Origin: Pycnococcus provasolii
Lineage: Eukaryota > Chlorophyta > Pseudoscourfieldiophyceae > Pseudoscourfieldiales
Direction of reading: 5' to 3'
Length of the DNA: 64,000 nucleotides
Assembly: GCA_049487715.1 (NCBI GenBank)
Contig: CP150582.1
Location: forward strand, 310,001 to 374,000
Position numbers and translations under genes: made by a program. Within the stretch, counting starts at the first letter, position 1; each line of letters begins with the position of its first letter. The notes beneath the pieces are model-generated. The model saw only the letters and a program-made list of their open reading frames with translations, was not told the origin of the DNA and did no database searches. This document shows, piece after piece, positions 40,842 to 51,086 of this stretch.

Positions 40842-43800
40842 ATGGCGGTGAAACCTACCAGTGGCGCGTCTGACCCGCCTAAGAAGTCACCGGAGGCCTC
40901 AAAGAAGAACTCAAAGAACGAACCGGAGGAACTCTCAGAGGAGGACAAGGCGCTCAAGGAGTCGTTAGAACTATGCGTGACGCGACTCACGGAACCCAAC
41001 AACGAAGCGGGGGTGCAGAAACTTGCCATCGAGACGATGAGGAAGGAGATCCGAGAATCCACCTCCAGCATGACGTCCGTGCCCAAACCTCTCAAGTTCC
41101 TCAGGCCGCACTTCGACACGCTCAAGGAGACGCACGGCTCGTGGCCCAAAAACCAACCCAACCGACTCCTGCTCGCGGATGTCATCTCCGTTCTCGCCAT
41201 GGCGTTTGGAACCAAGGACAAAAACGAGTGCCTCTCGTACAGGCTCGAGGGATCGCCCATCTCGCAGACCGCGGCAGACGGCTCGGACGGAGGGATTGGA
41301 GACTGGGGACACGAATATGTCAAGCACCTGGCGGGTGAAATCGGGGCGGAGTTCAACAGACGCCAGATGGAACCCGTCGAGCCCGTCGATCCGCCCACGC
41401 GTTCGTCGTCCGCGACGGACGACGAACTCATGCACCTCGTGCGCCTCATCGTGCCGTTCCACATCCTGCACAACGCAGAGCCAGACGCCGTCGACCTGCT
41501 CATCGAGGTGGACCAGCTCGCCACGCTGCCAGGGTACATCGACAGCAAGAACTGCGAACGCACCGGGCTTTACCTGCTGTCCATCGCGTCGTACCTCAGC
41601 GAACCCGACGACGACGTCGCGCTCGCCGCGGCGTACACCATCTACAGGAAGTGCGGCAAGCACCAGGATGCGATGCGCGTCGCGCTGAAGCGCAACGCCG
41701 GCGACGACGTCGTGTCGACGTTCGTGGACACGAAGGATGCCGTGGAGAGGAAGCAGCTGTGCTACCTTCTCGCTCGTCACGGATACTGGCTCGACTTCGA
41801 GGATGGGCCGGCTGCCGTGTGCTTCGAGGATGGCGGTGACAGCGCGGAGCCTCTGCGCGAGGCGCTTCAGGGTGCCATCTCGAACGCGAGGCTGAGCGAG
41901 AACTACCTGTCGCTCGCGCGCGACCTTGACGTGATGGAGCCCAAGGCGGCGGAGGACGTGTACAAGAGCCACCTCGTGGAGGGTGGAGGCCGAAGCGCGA
42001 GCGGGAGCGCCGCGGCGGACTCCGCGCAGCAGAATCTTGCGGCAACGTACGTGAATGCGTTCGTGAACGCAGGATTCGGCCAGGACAAGCTCATGCTGCC
42101 CGCATCCTCGTCGGGTGGTGGCGAAAACGGCGAAGCCGAGGCTGCAGATGCCGCCGCGCCTCAGGTGCAGTGGATCTACAAGAACAAGGAGCACGGCAAG
42201 ACGTCCGCCGCGGGGAGCATTGGCATGCTCCTCATGTGGGACGTCGAGGGTGGCTTGCCTCAGATTGACAAGTACCTGTACAGCACCGAGTCGCACGTCA
42301 TCGCCGGCGCGCTTCTCGCCGTGGGAATGATTAACGCCAACGTGCGCAACGAGTGCGACCCGGCGTACGCCCTGCTGTACGACAGCGTCGATCGCTCGAA
42401 GGACCTTCACGTGCGCACGGCGGCGATGCTTGGTCTTGGCATCGCATACGCCGGATGCCGCAAGGAGGAGGTTTCCAGCCTCCTCGCGCCCATCATTTCG
42501 GGGGAGGGTGACGCTGACGACGGCACAGGCGCGGAAGAGCCTCTCGAGGTGCAGGCATATGCCGCCCTCGCGCTTGGCATGGTGTTCGTGTCCACGTGCG
42601 ACGAGGAGTGTACGCAGGCGATCATCTCTGCGCTGATGGCGAAGTCGGCGACGATCGTCGAGGCTGCGGCGGCTGAGGAGGACGCCGCGATGGCGGCGGA
42701 GGGTGCGAACGGAGACGGAAACAACAGCAACACGGCAACCCCAGCCACGACGCCGTCCGAGACGAAGGCAAAGGAGCTCGCGCACGATCCGATGCTGCAC
42801 CTTCTCAGCCTCGGTCTCGGCCTTCTGTTTCTCAACTGCGGAAGCAAGTACGATGCGACGATGGAGATTCTCAAGACGATGCTGCATCCCACGCTCGCAT
42901 CGTACGTGACCACCGTGCTCGAGGTGTGCGCGTACGCTGGCAGCGGCAACGTGCTGATGATCCAGAAGCTGCTCACGCTTTGCGGCGAGCATCCGGAGGA
43001 GGCACCAGCCGCCGAGGGGCGGGACAACGACGACGAGGACAGGCCGAAAGACAAGCTTGCGTTCCCCGCGCACCAGCCTCTTGCCGTGCTCGGCCTTTCG
43101 CTGGTGGGGATGTCGGAGGACATTGGCAGCGAGATGCTGCTTCGATCGTTCGAGCACCTGCTGCAGTACGGCGAGCCGTGCGTGCGCAAGGCTATCCCGC
43201 TCGCCGTCGCGCTGCTGTGCGTTTCGCAGCCCAAGGTTGGTATCGTCGACATGCTCAGCCGGTTGTCGCACGACACGGATCCAGAGGTTGCGCAGAACGC
43301 CATCTTCGCACTTGGCATCGCCTCCGCGGGAACGAACAACGCACGCGTCGCGAACATCCTGCGCCAGCTGAGCGGGTACTACTACAAGGACCCGTCCGCG
43401 CTCTTCATGGTTCGCATCGCACAGGGTCTCGCGCACATGGGAAAGGGCCTCCTCACGCTTTCTCCCCACCACAGCGATCGCCTGCTCATCAGCAACGTCG
43501 CTCTGAGCGGCCTGCTGGTTGTGCTGTTCGCGGGACTCGACATGTCCAGCACATTGCTGTCACGCAAGCACCACGTGCTACTCTACGTCCTCAGCACGGC
43601 AATGAACCCGCGCATGCTGATGACGCTCGACGGCGGGGAGGCTGGCAAGGAGCTGAGCGCGGAGGAAGCGGCGGAGGTGTGCGCGTTGAACAAACCGCTT
43701 CCCATCTCCGCACGCGTTGGCGAGGCTGTGGACGTGGTTGCGCAGGCTGGCAAGCCGAAGACGGTGACGGGGTTCCAGACGCACGTGACCCCTGTTCTTT

Positions 43801-43928
43801 TGAATACGCTCGACCGTGCAGAGCTTGGCACGGACGAGTACGAGCCGGTGACTGGCGTGCTCGAAGGCTTCGTGCTCGTGAAGAAGGTGAAGGGTCCTGA
43901 CGACGAGGCTGCGAAGAAGAAGGAGTGA
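40842..43928 (+). CDS. RPN1: 26S proteasome regulatory subunit RPN1 (PSMD2)
   Basis: 1028-residue non-ATPase base subunit of the 19S cap. It docks ubiquitin receptors, UBL shuttles and Ubp6. Start MAVKPTSGASDPPKK; the family N-terminus LSEEDKALKESLELCVTRLTE follows. Proteasome/cyclosome repeats are visible (for example HVRTAAMLGLGIAYAG, VQAYAALALGMVFV, LAVLGLSLVGMSEDIGSEM, AQNAIFALGIASAGTNNARV). The C-terminus has the family PVLLNTLDRAELGTDEY. An acidic, Ser/Thr-rich insert (about 600-650) is longer than usual. The frame is open to 40770 but ATG 40842 fits the family. Confidence 0.95.
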   Translation: MAVKPTSGASDPPKKSPEASKKNSKNEPEELSEEDKALKESLELCVTRLTEPNNEAGVQKLAIETMRKEIRESTSSMTSVPKPLKFLRPHFDTLKETHGSWPKNQPNRLLLADVISVLAMAFGTKDKNECLSYRLEGSPISQTAADGSDGGIGDWGHEYVKHLAGEIGAEFNRRQMEPVEPVDPPTRSSSATDDELMHLVRLIVPFHILHNAEPDAVDLLIEVDQLATLPGYIDSKNCERTGLYLLSIASYLSEPDDDVALAAAYTIYRKCGKHQDAMRVALKRNAGDDVVSTFVDTKDAVERKQLCYLLARHGYWLDFEDGPAAVCFEDGGDSAEPLREALQGAISNARLSENYLSLARDLDVMEPKAAEDVYKSHLVEGGGRSASGSAAADSAQQNLAATYVNAFVNAGFGQDKLMLPASSSGGGENGEAEAADAAAPQVQWIYKNKEHGKTSAAGSIGMLLMWDVEGGLPQIDKYLYSTESHVIAGALLAVGMINANVRNECDPAYALLYDSVDRSKDLHVRTAAMLGLGIAYAGCRKEEVSSLLAPIISGEGDADDGTGAEEPLEVQAYAALALGMVFVSTCDEECTQAIISALMAKSATIVEAAAAEEDAAMAAEGANGDGNNSNTATPATTPSETKAKELAHDPMLHLLSLGLGLLFLNCGSKYDATMEILKTMLHPTLASYVTTVLEVCAYAGSGNVLMIQKLLTLCGEHPEEAPAAEGRDNDDEDRPKDKLAFPAHQPLAVLGLSLVGMSEDIGSEMLLRSFEHLLQYGEPCVRKAIPLAVALLCVSQPKVGIVDMLSRLSHDTDPEVAQNAIFALGIASAGTNNARVANILRQLSGYYYKDPSALFMVRIAQGLAHMGKGLLTLSPHHSDRLLISNVALSGLLVVLFAGLDMSSTLLSRKHHVLLYVLSTAMNPRMLMTLDGGEAGKELSAEEAAEVCALNKPLPISARVGEAVDVVAQAGKPKTVTGFQTHVTPVLLNTLDRAELGTDEYEPVTGVLEGFVLVKKVKGPDDEAAKKKE

Positions 43929-44053
43929 GGAGGAGATTTGCTGCGAATTCGGGGTTAGGAAATGCCTTCCCATTGTGGGGGTTTGTTTGCCCAACCTGGA
44001 GCCGCTTGTGTCGCGTGTAAAAACTCTCTTCATTAAGTGAAAAGACGCGCGCC

Positions 44054-45196
44054 ATGGACGTCCCGCACGACGACCACCACCTCGGCGCGCCCGTGCGCAC
44101 GCTCACCGCCGTGCCGTGGCAGCTCCTAGGCGGATCTCTCAGCCAGTCCATGCCAACGCGCGAGGCGAACCTACTCGCAAGCGCGTCGGCGCACGGCGCG
44201 TCGGTCGCCGACTTGCTGGATGCCTACGCCACACACGCGTCTTTGACGTGTCGTCTCAGGTCGGCATTCCACGCGTGCATGGCACGCGCGGAGTCAGCAA
44301 ACAAGCGTCGGCGTGTTGGCGGCGGCGCGTCGTCGTCGTCGACTTCTGCACCACAGCCTACTACTCGTGCGGGGGATAATGCCGCGTGGGGCGCGGCGAT
44401 CCCGCTGCTAGCTGAGGCGTTGCGCACACACGGTGTGTACCGCGGTTTGCTGCTGGACCGTATTGCAAAGGTACTCGAGCGAGCGGGCACAGATGCGGAG
44501 GAGCTGGTGCGATTCAGCGACGTGAACGCGTCCGTCGCGAAAGACCTCGCGGAGGAGGATGGCGAGGACTCGAAAACGGCGCAGCGAAAAAAGCTCATTG
44601 CTGACGTAGAGGCGATGGTTGCGGAGAGGTTAGCGTGGCTGCGCGGTGAAGTTCCCGAAGAAGGTGGAGGCGCTGGTGCGTCGTCATCGCTGCCATCGTC
44701 AGACAAGTTCTTGCCCCCGCCACTCGCGCATCTAGTGGAGAAACGGCTCGCCGGCCGTGGAGACAAAGTTGACAACGCTTGTGGTGGTGACGTCGCAACT
44801 GCTGCTGGTGCTGCTGCTGCTGCTGGTGCGTTGGTTCTTGCGCCACCACCTCTGGACCCCACGCCTCTGGAACCCACGCCGTCTTCGTCTGAGAAACGCC
44901 GTCGTTCGAGCGAGTCGCACGAGCGTCGTCCGTCGAGCGAGGATCGCAACGCGCGTCGCACGACGCTTCCCATGGGCCAAGGTGCTCCCCCCGCCGCCGT
45001 TCTGTCTGCGCCGCCACGAAGTCCACCTTCTTCTCTACGCAGGGATGGCACAAGCGCGCCTGCAAGCGCCCCGACGAGTGGTTCCAAAGGCACAGCGTCG
45101 GCTCTGCCACCTGCCCCTCCGAATAGCAGCGATGTGGGCAATACCATGCATACGACGAATACGAGCAGCGGCGACGTCGTCGTTCCTTCGTTTTAA
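44054..45196 (+). CDS. Uncharacterised protein with disordered C-terminal half
   Basis: 380 residues from ATG 44054, 125 bases after RPN1. The first 215 residues are helical and conserved-looking (VADLLDAYATHASLTCRLRSAFHAC, then LLAEALRTHGVYRGLLLDRIAKVLERAG). A basic KRRRVGGG segment at about 78 could be a nuclear signal. The rest is Pro/Ser/Ala-rich disorder with SS/RR clusters. I recognise no family. Confidence 0.65.
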   Translation: MDVPHDDHHLGAPVRTLTAVPWQLLGGSLSQSMPTREANLLASASAHGASVADLLDAYATHASLTCRLRSAFHACMARAESANKRRRVGGGASSSSTSAPQPTTRAGDNAAWGAAIPLLAEALRTHGVYRGLLLDRIAKVLERAGTDAEELVRFSDVNASVAKDLAEEDGEDSKTAQRKKLIADVEAMVAERLAWLRGEVPEEGGGAGASSSLPSSDKFLPPPLAHLVEKRLAGRGDKVDNACGGDVATAAGAAAAAGALVLAPPPLDPTPLEPTPSSSEKRRRSSESHERRPSSEDRNARRTTLPMGQGAPPAAVLSAPPRSPPSSLRRDGTSAPASAPTSGSKGTASALPPAPPNSSDVGNTMHTTNTSSGDVVVPSF

Positions 45197-45303
45197 CAGA
45201 AAAATTGTGAGAAGCAACGAGGTAATACACTATTGACTATGTAACACAATACAACAAGAACACATAATTATGAGAAGAACGAAACCAATCAGAGGTTCAT
45301 TGT

Positions 45304-45543
45304 TCATTCGTCCTTCTGTTCTACGATAGCTTCCATTTGCACTTCCACCGCACATTGGGATTGTTGTTTTTGCCGCACGACACAAACTAGGTAAGCGATC
45401 ATGACAATGAGAAGGCAGAGGAATATGAGTTGTTCCCCTGGCAGAGGCGTGTACTCTGATGGGATACTGTCGTGCGTGCGGTACCGCCCACTGCGCATCC
45501 AAGCGGGCAAGAGGTCGTAGGGTGTCCCGTTCGCGCGACGCAT
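45304..45543 (-). CDS. Small single-pass membrane protein, unknown
   Basis: 79 residues from ATG 45543. A hydrophilic part (PAWMRSGRYRTHDSIPSEYTPLPGE) is followed by one strong helix (QLIFLCLLIVMIAYLVCVV) and a charged tail. The frame stays open upstream to 45600 without another ATG. Small tail-anchored or type I protein; no family recognised. It may be a chance frame. Confidence 0.4.
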   Translation of the reverse strand: MRRANGTPYDLLPAWMRSGRYRTHDSIPSEYTPLPGEQLIFLCLLIVMIAYLVCVVRQKQQSQCAVEVQMEAIVEQKDE

Positions 45544-45664
45544 ATGATATGTATTCACAGAAGTTGTAAATAAAACAGTTGGTTTGAGGGAAATGGCCAA
45601 GGGCTCCGGAGGCTGTTAACAACTCCCCTCCACAAAACCTCAGGGAACGCGCGAACCTGAGGAA

Positions 45665-45735
45665 CCCTAAGAGCAATAACCCTAACCCTAACCCTGACGA
45701 CTAACCCTAATGAGTAACCCTAACCCCTAACTACT
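45665..45735. repeat. Degenerate interstitial telomere-like cluster
   Basis: Several CCCTAA units (AACCCTAACCCTAACCC and variants) within about 65 bases, between a small membrane-protein gene and the RPS10 promoter. Confidence 0.8.
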
Positions 45736-46353
45736 TCAACCAAAGGAAATATACCAACCCCGAACTACTAAGAGAAGTTTCCAACTTGACGGGGACTTCG
45801 AACCGGTATCCCCTCGTATGGTTTGGCCGAAAGGTTGTGCACCGGCGGCGTTCGTCGTATTCCCCGGTTCAGACGGGTGGGTTTGCCGTTTGCCGACGCA
45901 TCTCTCTGCGAATTTCCGTGTCTGCTCAGTGCGTGCATAGCATAAGAGTGTCTACGCACGTTCAGGTACGTACTTATCGTGATAAATGGTGTCTTGCTGT
46001 CTTGGTGTCTTCGCTCGCTCGCTGGCTCCTTGGTGCTTTCTTGCACTTTGGGTGACGTGGTTGGATGAACTCTTGTGACGCACAATTTGGAATGGGGAGG
46101 TTGGGAGGCTCATGACGAGCGCTTTCCTGCCCGCCCCGTGGTGTGGTGTGGTGTGGTGTGGTGTGGTGTGGTGTGGCGCAGACCTATCGTTGGTCGTCCA
46201 TGGCTTGAAACGTGCACGGTCGCAAGAGAGGGAGAGATGGATTGGGGGGAGAAAGGGATTAGGTCGAGAAAGAAACCGTCGTCACTCACGAGTCCCATCT
46301 CCCTCACAAACAAACAAACAAACAACGACAGACCAAACACAAACACACAAACG
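45736..46353. promoter_or_regulatory. RPS10 upstream region with GTGGT microsatellite
   Basis: A possible 5'UTR donor (CAG|GTACGTAC) lies at about 45964. A GTGGT pentamer run (about seven units) lies at 46138-46175. CAAA repeats lie just before the ATG. No other gene is seen. Confidence 0.4.
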
Positions 46354-46785
46354 ATGATCGTTCCCAAGAGCAACCGCACGGAGGTGTACAAGTACCTGTT
46401 CCGCGAAGGCGTCATCTACGCCAAGAAGGACCCGAACTTGCCAAAGCACCCGGAGATCGATGTGCCAAACCTGCAGGTGATTAAGCTCCTGCAGAGCCTG
46501 ACGAGCCGTGAGCTTGTCAAGGAGCAGTACGCGTGGCAACACTACTACTGGTACCTGAAGGATGAGGGAATCGAATATCTGCGTGAGTATCTCAACCTGC
46601 CGGAGGAGATCGTGCCCGCGACGCTCAAGAAGAGCACGCGCCCTGTCGAGCGCCGACCGGAGGGACCGGGAGGACGTGGACCGCCGGGCGGACGCGGGGG
46701 AGGCTTCGGACGCGACAGCTACCGTGGCGGAGGTGACCGTGGTCCGCCGCGTGGCGGATTCGGCCGTGGCGCGCCGCCGGCGTAA
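46354..46785 (+). CDS. RPS10: 40S ribosomal protein S10 (eS10)
   Basis: 143 residues. [26 protein letters not shown], then [58 protein letters not shown] match eS10 along its whole globular domain. A Gly/Arg/Pro tail ([16 protein letters not shown]), a methylation-type RGG region as in other S10 proteins, ends the protein. ATG 46354 is certain from the family alignment. Confidence 0.96.
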   Translation: MIVPKSNRTEVYKYLFREGVIYAKKDPNLPKHPEIDVPNLQVIKLLQSLTSRELVKEQYAWQHYYWYLKDEGIEYLREYLNLPEEIVPATLKKSTRPVERRPEGPGGRGPPGGRGGGFGRDSYRGGGDRGPPRGGFGRGAPPA

Positions 46786-46865
46786 GACTCTCCATTTTTT
46801 GGTTCTCATGTAATATCAAGAAAACAGCGAGAGTTTTTACGTAAATCATAGACTATTTTACAAAG

Positions 46866-48155
46866 TCAATTCATGTGTTGTACATCCGTGGTGGTGTCGT
46901 CACCTGGTCCGAACGACACCGGCAACGGTGACATGGACACTGACACCACGCCGCTCTTCGACATCGTCGCAACCTCTCTCTGCAAGTCGGCAAGGCTTCC
47001 ACGTCGTGCGCACGCGCAGACGAGAAGCGTCGTGGCGTCTTCGTGCTGCGCAACCCGGCTGCGAAGTGCCATGCTCGCCTCCGCGCCGTCGCCCGCGTTC
47101 ACGACGACGTCGGCATTCAAGTCCAGAAGTGCAAGACACACGCGAAGGATCATGCCACGCGCCGCGTCTGCCGTTGGCTCGAAGAAAATCACATCCCAGA
47201 TGCGAAGCACCGTCTGCCACGGCAAGGAGTTCACCCACAGGCAAAGCAGCCAGCTCAGGCTCAGCGCGCGCAGGTCGTGGCCGAGAGCGTGCAGACGCCG
47301 GTGTACGGTGGGCAAGTGCATTTCGACGAGTGCGGAAAGCAGGTCGCTGTCTTCCGTAGCGGCCAGCAGCGAGCCGTCGTCGGACGTGTCCCAGAACCCT
47401 TTCAGTCGATCTTCTGTCAGCCTGCAGAGCGCATAGAATGCATCCTCCTCCTTGTCAAGCACAAGCAAGAGAACGGACGCGACGAAGTTAAGTCCCTGCG
47501 AGTAGCCGACGTGTAGATTTTTCCGGGCGTGTGCTCTCAGTATGTTGCGCAACATGTTCAGCGCGACGTCGTTTGCAATCAGCGGCTGCCGCTCAAAGTT
47601 GGCGGTGCGCGGAATATCCTTCTCAATCTGCACGGCCCAGTGGCCTCCGTGTCCGTGCGTAGGTGCACTTGGGTCCTTGACCTTGCTCGCGCTCGCAGCT
47701 AAGAATAGCCTTCGTTCCTCAAGAATGCGTGCCGCCTCTTCGTTCGCCGCCGCGAGGTGCGTTTCGTAGTCTCCGACGCCGTCGTCGTTTACGTTTAAAA
47801 ATGCGCGCCATGCGTCGCGTCTGAGCGCCATGGGCACACCCGCCGTGACGAGCGACCTCATTTGTGCAAGAAGCGTTAAGTCGGCATTGTCATCATCTTC
47901 TTCGTCACCATCCCCCAACTCGGATGAGTTTGTGCGCGAGGAACAACAACAAGCTTGCACACGTGAGACGGCACGACGCACATCCAAGTCATACTCGTCA
48001 AGGAGAAGGTTCCAAGCGTCGAACCGTTCGTCCTCTTCCCTTCTAAAAAAGGCGTCAGCGTCAGCGTGTAAATGTGAAGACGACGCAGGAAGGTCGAACC
48101 CGTACGCGTCGGAATGGGTGCGACGCAAAGAACCAAGCAAAGAGGATGCGGACAT
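46866..48155 (-). CDS. TBC-domain Rab GTPase-activating protein
   Basis: 429 residues. The TBC domain spans about 105-360. The Arg finger is in QIEKDIPRTANF and the Gln finger in HVGYSQGLNFVAS, the two catalytic residues of Rab-GAPs. RDAWRAFLNV and WVNSLPWQTVLRIWDVIFFE are other TBC signatures. The N-terminus is acidic, with a Cys cluster (ACCCSS) and no lipid-binding domain. Rab target unknown; role in membrane trafficking. Tail-to-tail with RPS10, about 80 bases apart. Confidence 0.9.
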   Translation of the reverse strand: MSASSLLGSLRRTHSDAYGFDLPASSSHLHADADAFFRREEDERFDAWNLLLDEYDLDVRRAVSRVQACCCSSRTNSSELGDGDEEDDDNADLTLLAQMRSLVTAGVPMALRRDAWRAFLNVNDDGVGDYETHLAAANEEAARILEERRLFLAASASKVKDPSAPTHGHGGHWAVQIEKDIPRTANFERQPLIANDVALNMLRNILRAHARKNLHVGYSQGLNFVASVLLLVLDKEEDAFYALCRLTEDRLKGFWDTSDDGSLLAATEDSDLLSALVEMHLPTVHRRLHALGHDLRALSLSWLLCLWVNSLPWQTVLRIWDVIFFEPTADAARGMILRVCLALLDLNADVVVNAGDGAEASMALRSRVAQHEDATTLLVCACARRGSLADLQREVATMSKSGVVSVSMSPLPVSFGPGDDTTTDVQHMN

Positions 48156-48524
48156 TGAAATTAAAATGGCAAACCAATTCCAAAAATCAAATCAAACTTC
48201 TTAAACCCCAAACCAAAAACAAAAAAAAAACAAAATGATGGAAAACCCAAACCCCTAAACGGATTCCTTGATAGGCGCATTCATTCAAGTTTGAGCAGGA
48301 CAGTCCCTCCCGCCTGGTTTTTCCCGCCGAATCAGGACCAGGCTGAGAAAGTGAAATCTCCGCCATTTCCCCCTCCCTCATCGCGAGAGCGCAAAGTGCT
48401 TTGGGCGCGCACCTGCTCTGCTCCGTCACGCCACGCCGACGGTTGGTTAGGTTGGTTAGGTTGGTTAGGTTGGTGGTTGGTTAGCCCTTAGTCTATTGTA
48501 CTCCGTTTCTCTTTCTAAGTAAGT
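48156..48524. promoter_or_regulatory. Divergent promoter of TBC and MKS1 genes with GGTTGGTTA repeat
   Basis: A short minisatellite of GGTTGGTTA-type units lies at about 48438-48482, some 45-85 bases before the MKS1 ATG. Telo-box-like CCCCTAAAC is at about 48250. An A-rich tract is at about 48220. Confidence 0.45.
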
Positions 48525-51000
48525 ATGCAGGCGTTCGGCACGACGCGGTACCGCTCGCCAGACGACATCGCGCGGTTAAGGCTTAATGTGACCCTGAAAC
48601 GTGTCTCGGGAGTTCCCATGAGGAGCTCGGCATCGGGATGGAGCGAGGAAAATGAAGCGCTTCAACTTACTTCGCGTGCGGCCATTATTGCAAGCTCAGG
48701 CAAGTACAGCTTCGATGCCAACACCGCAGTTTCAGCGCCCACTTCGGTGCCTCTGCCTGTGCCGAGACAACAAACGCATGCTGTGAATATGCAGCGCGCA
48801 CAAACGCTACCGCCGGTACTGCAGCAGCCTTACACGTCGCCAACGCCTACGGCACAGCAGCAGCAGCAACAACAACAACAACCCCCACAGCAGCAGCAGC
48901 CGGCCGCAGGTAGTTTCGGCCTGGCCGCGGAGGCGTCGGGAAATGCCGGCCCCGTGGCGGAGTCGACGGGATTCGGACTTCGTGCGGAGTCGGGGAGGTT
49001 CGAAGGCCGTGCGCCGGAGCCAACTGACGTAGCAGCGACAACCTCGGGGGCACGCCGACGCCTTGATCCCATCGGCGAGCCGACGCAGACAGCTGCGGCC
49101 CAACAACAACAAGCTCACGGTCTTCAGGCGGAGCTACAGCGCGACTTCGCAGCCACGACGTCAACATGGCAAGCGCCAACGCCGGCGGAAGCTGCTGCCA
49201 GGCAAGCGCAGACGACAACGGCCGATTAACACGCCAGCGCCGCATTCGGCGGCGGAGGCGCAAAATTTCGCGGCGACGGAGTCTTACACGATCGAGGTGG
49301 GCTGGCAACAAAAGGTGTTTGGCATCGACGAGCTGCGTGCGTACGTCGAAGGAACGCCGCTCTTGCCTTCGTCAGATGAAGATGCGCCAACGTTTCTCAT
49401 GTCGTGCCTCAACCTGAACAAGGGAAACACGAATGCAGCTCCGGCGAAGCAATCGTCGTCCGACGCGAAGCCTCTTACCGCCTTGGAGCGGCAAGAGCTC
49501 GAGCGGCGTCTCACACGCGAGCTCACCGCGCACGTAAAGGAGTGCTCGTCCACGGGCGTTCCTGCCGCAAGCGTGCTGCACACATATGTCAACGACGAGG
49601 TGTCAGTGCGCATGAGCTTGGAAGAAGATGCAGCGCGCGCCGCATCGGCAATCACCACGCATCCAGAGGGCGAATTCAAACAGCCCAGGAATGCTAAGGC
49701 TGGCGGCGTCGCTGCACTCAAAAGTGCTGCACGAAACATGCTAGTCGCCGCTCACGTCGACGGCGTGGAGGTGATTCTGTGCCAGATCACGTCGCTCGAC
49801 GAGGAGGGACGCGCGTTCGAGGCTCGCCCCGCTCTCGCCGTTCCCGGGCAAGTGAGCAACACGGGTGGCCAGCCGTACACCTTCCAGACGCCGAATGGAA
49901 GCGTTTGGGAATACACTCTCGTCGCAAACAGCGCGCCCGCGCACGGGGCGCAGGCGGCGTCACAGGCGGAGGCGCACGAGAAAGCTCGATCGAGGGCGGC
50001 CGCCGCGATGGCCGCGCCAGTGGCGGCATTCGAGAAGTTGCCGATTGATAAGAAGAGCGCATTCCGCCTTGCGGTGTTCATGGAGATTGTGAGCGCCGCG
50101 GGCTTCGAGAACGGACCTCCCATGTACGTGGAGTGGGAGGTGCGCCTACCATCTCGCGGATGGAGCGTCGCGAACGCGGTGGCTGGATCCCCTCTGAAAG
50201 GCGTGAGTCACGTGGGCGTTCCTCAGTACTATCCAGGCGACCTGCTGGCGTCGGATCCAAGCCCGCTTCCGGTGAGCCACTTTGGCCATCCTGTGGAGCT
50301 TGCTTTCGATGCTGACGGTAAAGACCACCAGGATCGATCCGCCGGAGATGGAAAGCGCACCAAGGCTGCGCCTTGCAGCGAGAGCTACCCCGTAATGTTC
50401 TTCCGGCTGGTGTCGTACGATGGATGGGATCGAACGTCGACGAAAGGGTACGGCGTGCTTCGCCTCGATGACTCGATCTGTCCGGGCACGTGCGAGCGCA
50501 AGCTCAAGACGTGGCGTCCATTCTGCGGCGCGCTGGGAGGGTTGCAGGAGGCATTCGTCGGCGGCGGCGTCTCCGAGCTGTCGGATATGGGGTATCTTGA
50601 CGTGCCCGCTTCGTGGAAGGAGTTGAATATCGCCCAACGTGATCAGCACAAGCGGCAGATGGAGGCAAGGGGTCTTCCAGATGCGCCCGCGCCTCCTGCC
50701 AAGGCGCTCAGCCGACTTGGATTCCAAGCGCAGAGCGGTGGAGAGCTCAAGGTGCGCATCAACAGCGTTGTGCAGCGCCATCTGCAACACGGCGGGCCTT
50801 CGACAAGGAGACGGACGCGCGTGGAGAGACTTGGCCTGACGTCGGCGACGACGACGGCCACGAAGGAGCAGAAGGCGAGGCGCGCGCGCGACTTACCCGC
50901 GAGACCGATGAGCTTGAACGCTATCGTCGAGAGGGCGAAGATCCGGCTGCGCGAGGCGCGTGGCGTCACCGCCAGCCTCGTTGGTGCCAGCAGCAGATGA
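48525..51000 (+). CDS. MKS1: MKS1-like B9-domain protein of the ciliary transition zone, frame break
   Basis: Two overlapping frames make one product. The first (48525-49229) has a family-like start (YRSPDDIARLRLNVTLKRV) and a poly-Gln/Pro linker. The second (from about 49205) has SYTIEVGWQQKVFGIDEL, then the B9 domain: AVFMEIVSAAGFENGPPMYVEWEVRLP..GW, a FGHPVELAFDA strand, FFRLVSYDGWDRTSTKGYG, then CERKLKTWRPFCG. B9 with this N-terminus is MKS1, a transition-zone gate protein. The frames meet near 49200-49230 and differ by one base, inside low-complexity sequence; no clear splice sites are seen. Implies the organism makes, or recently made, flagella. Confidence 0.82.
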
Positions 51001-51086
51001 CGAGCGTAGGAACAGGAACTACGATAGGAGGCACATACGAGAGAAGTTTTCGATTGATGAGTAACTATTAAAGTAAGAAACATCCG

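Noticed and set aside
40971-43472. 833-codon open frame antisense to RPN1
   Set aside because: Shadow of the high-GC RPN1 codons; Arg/Val/His-rich composition with no domain, and RPN1 itself is certain.
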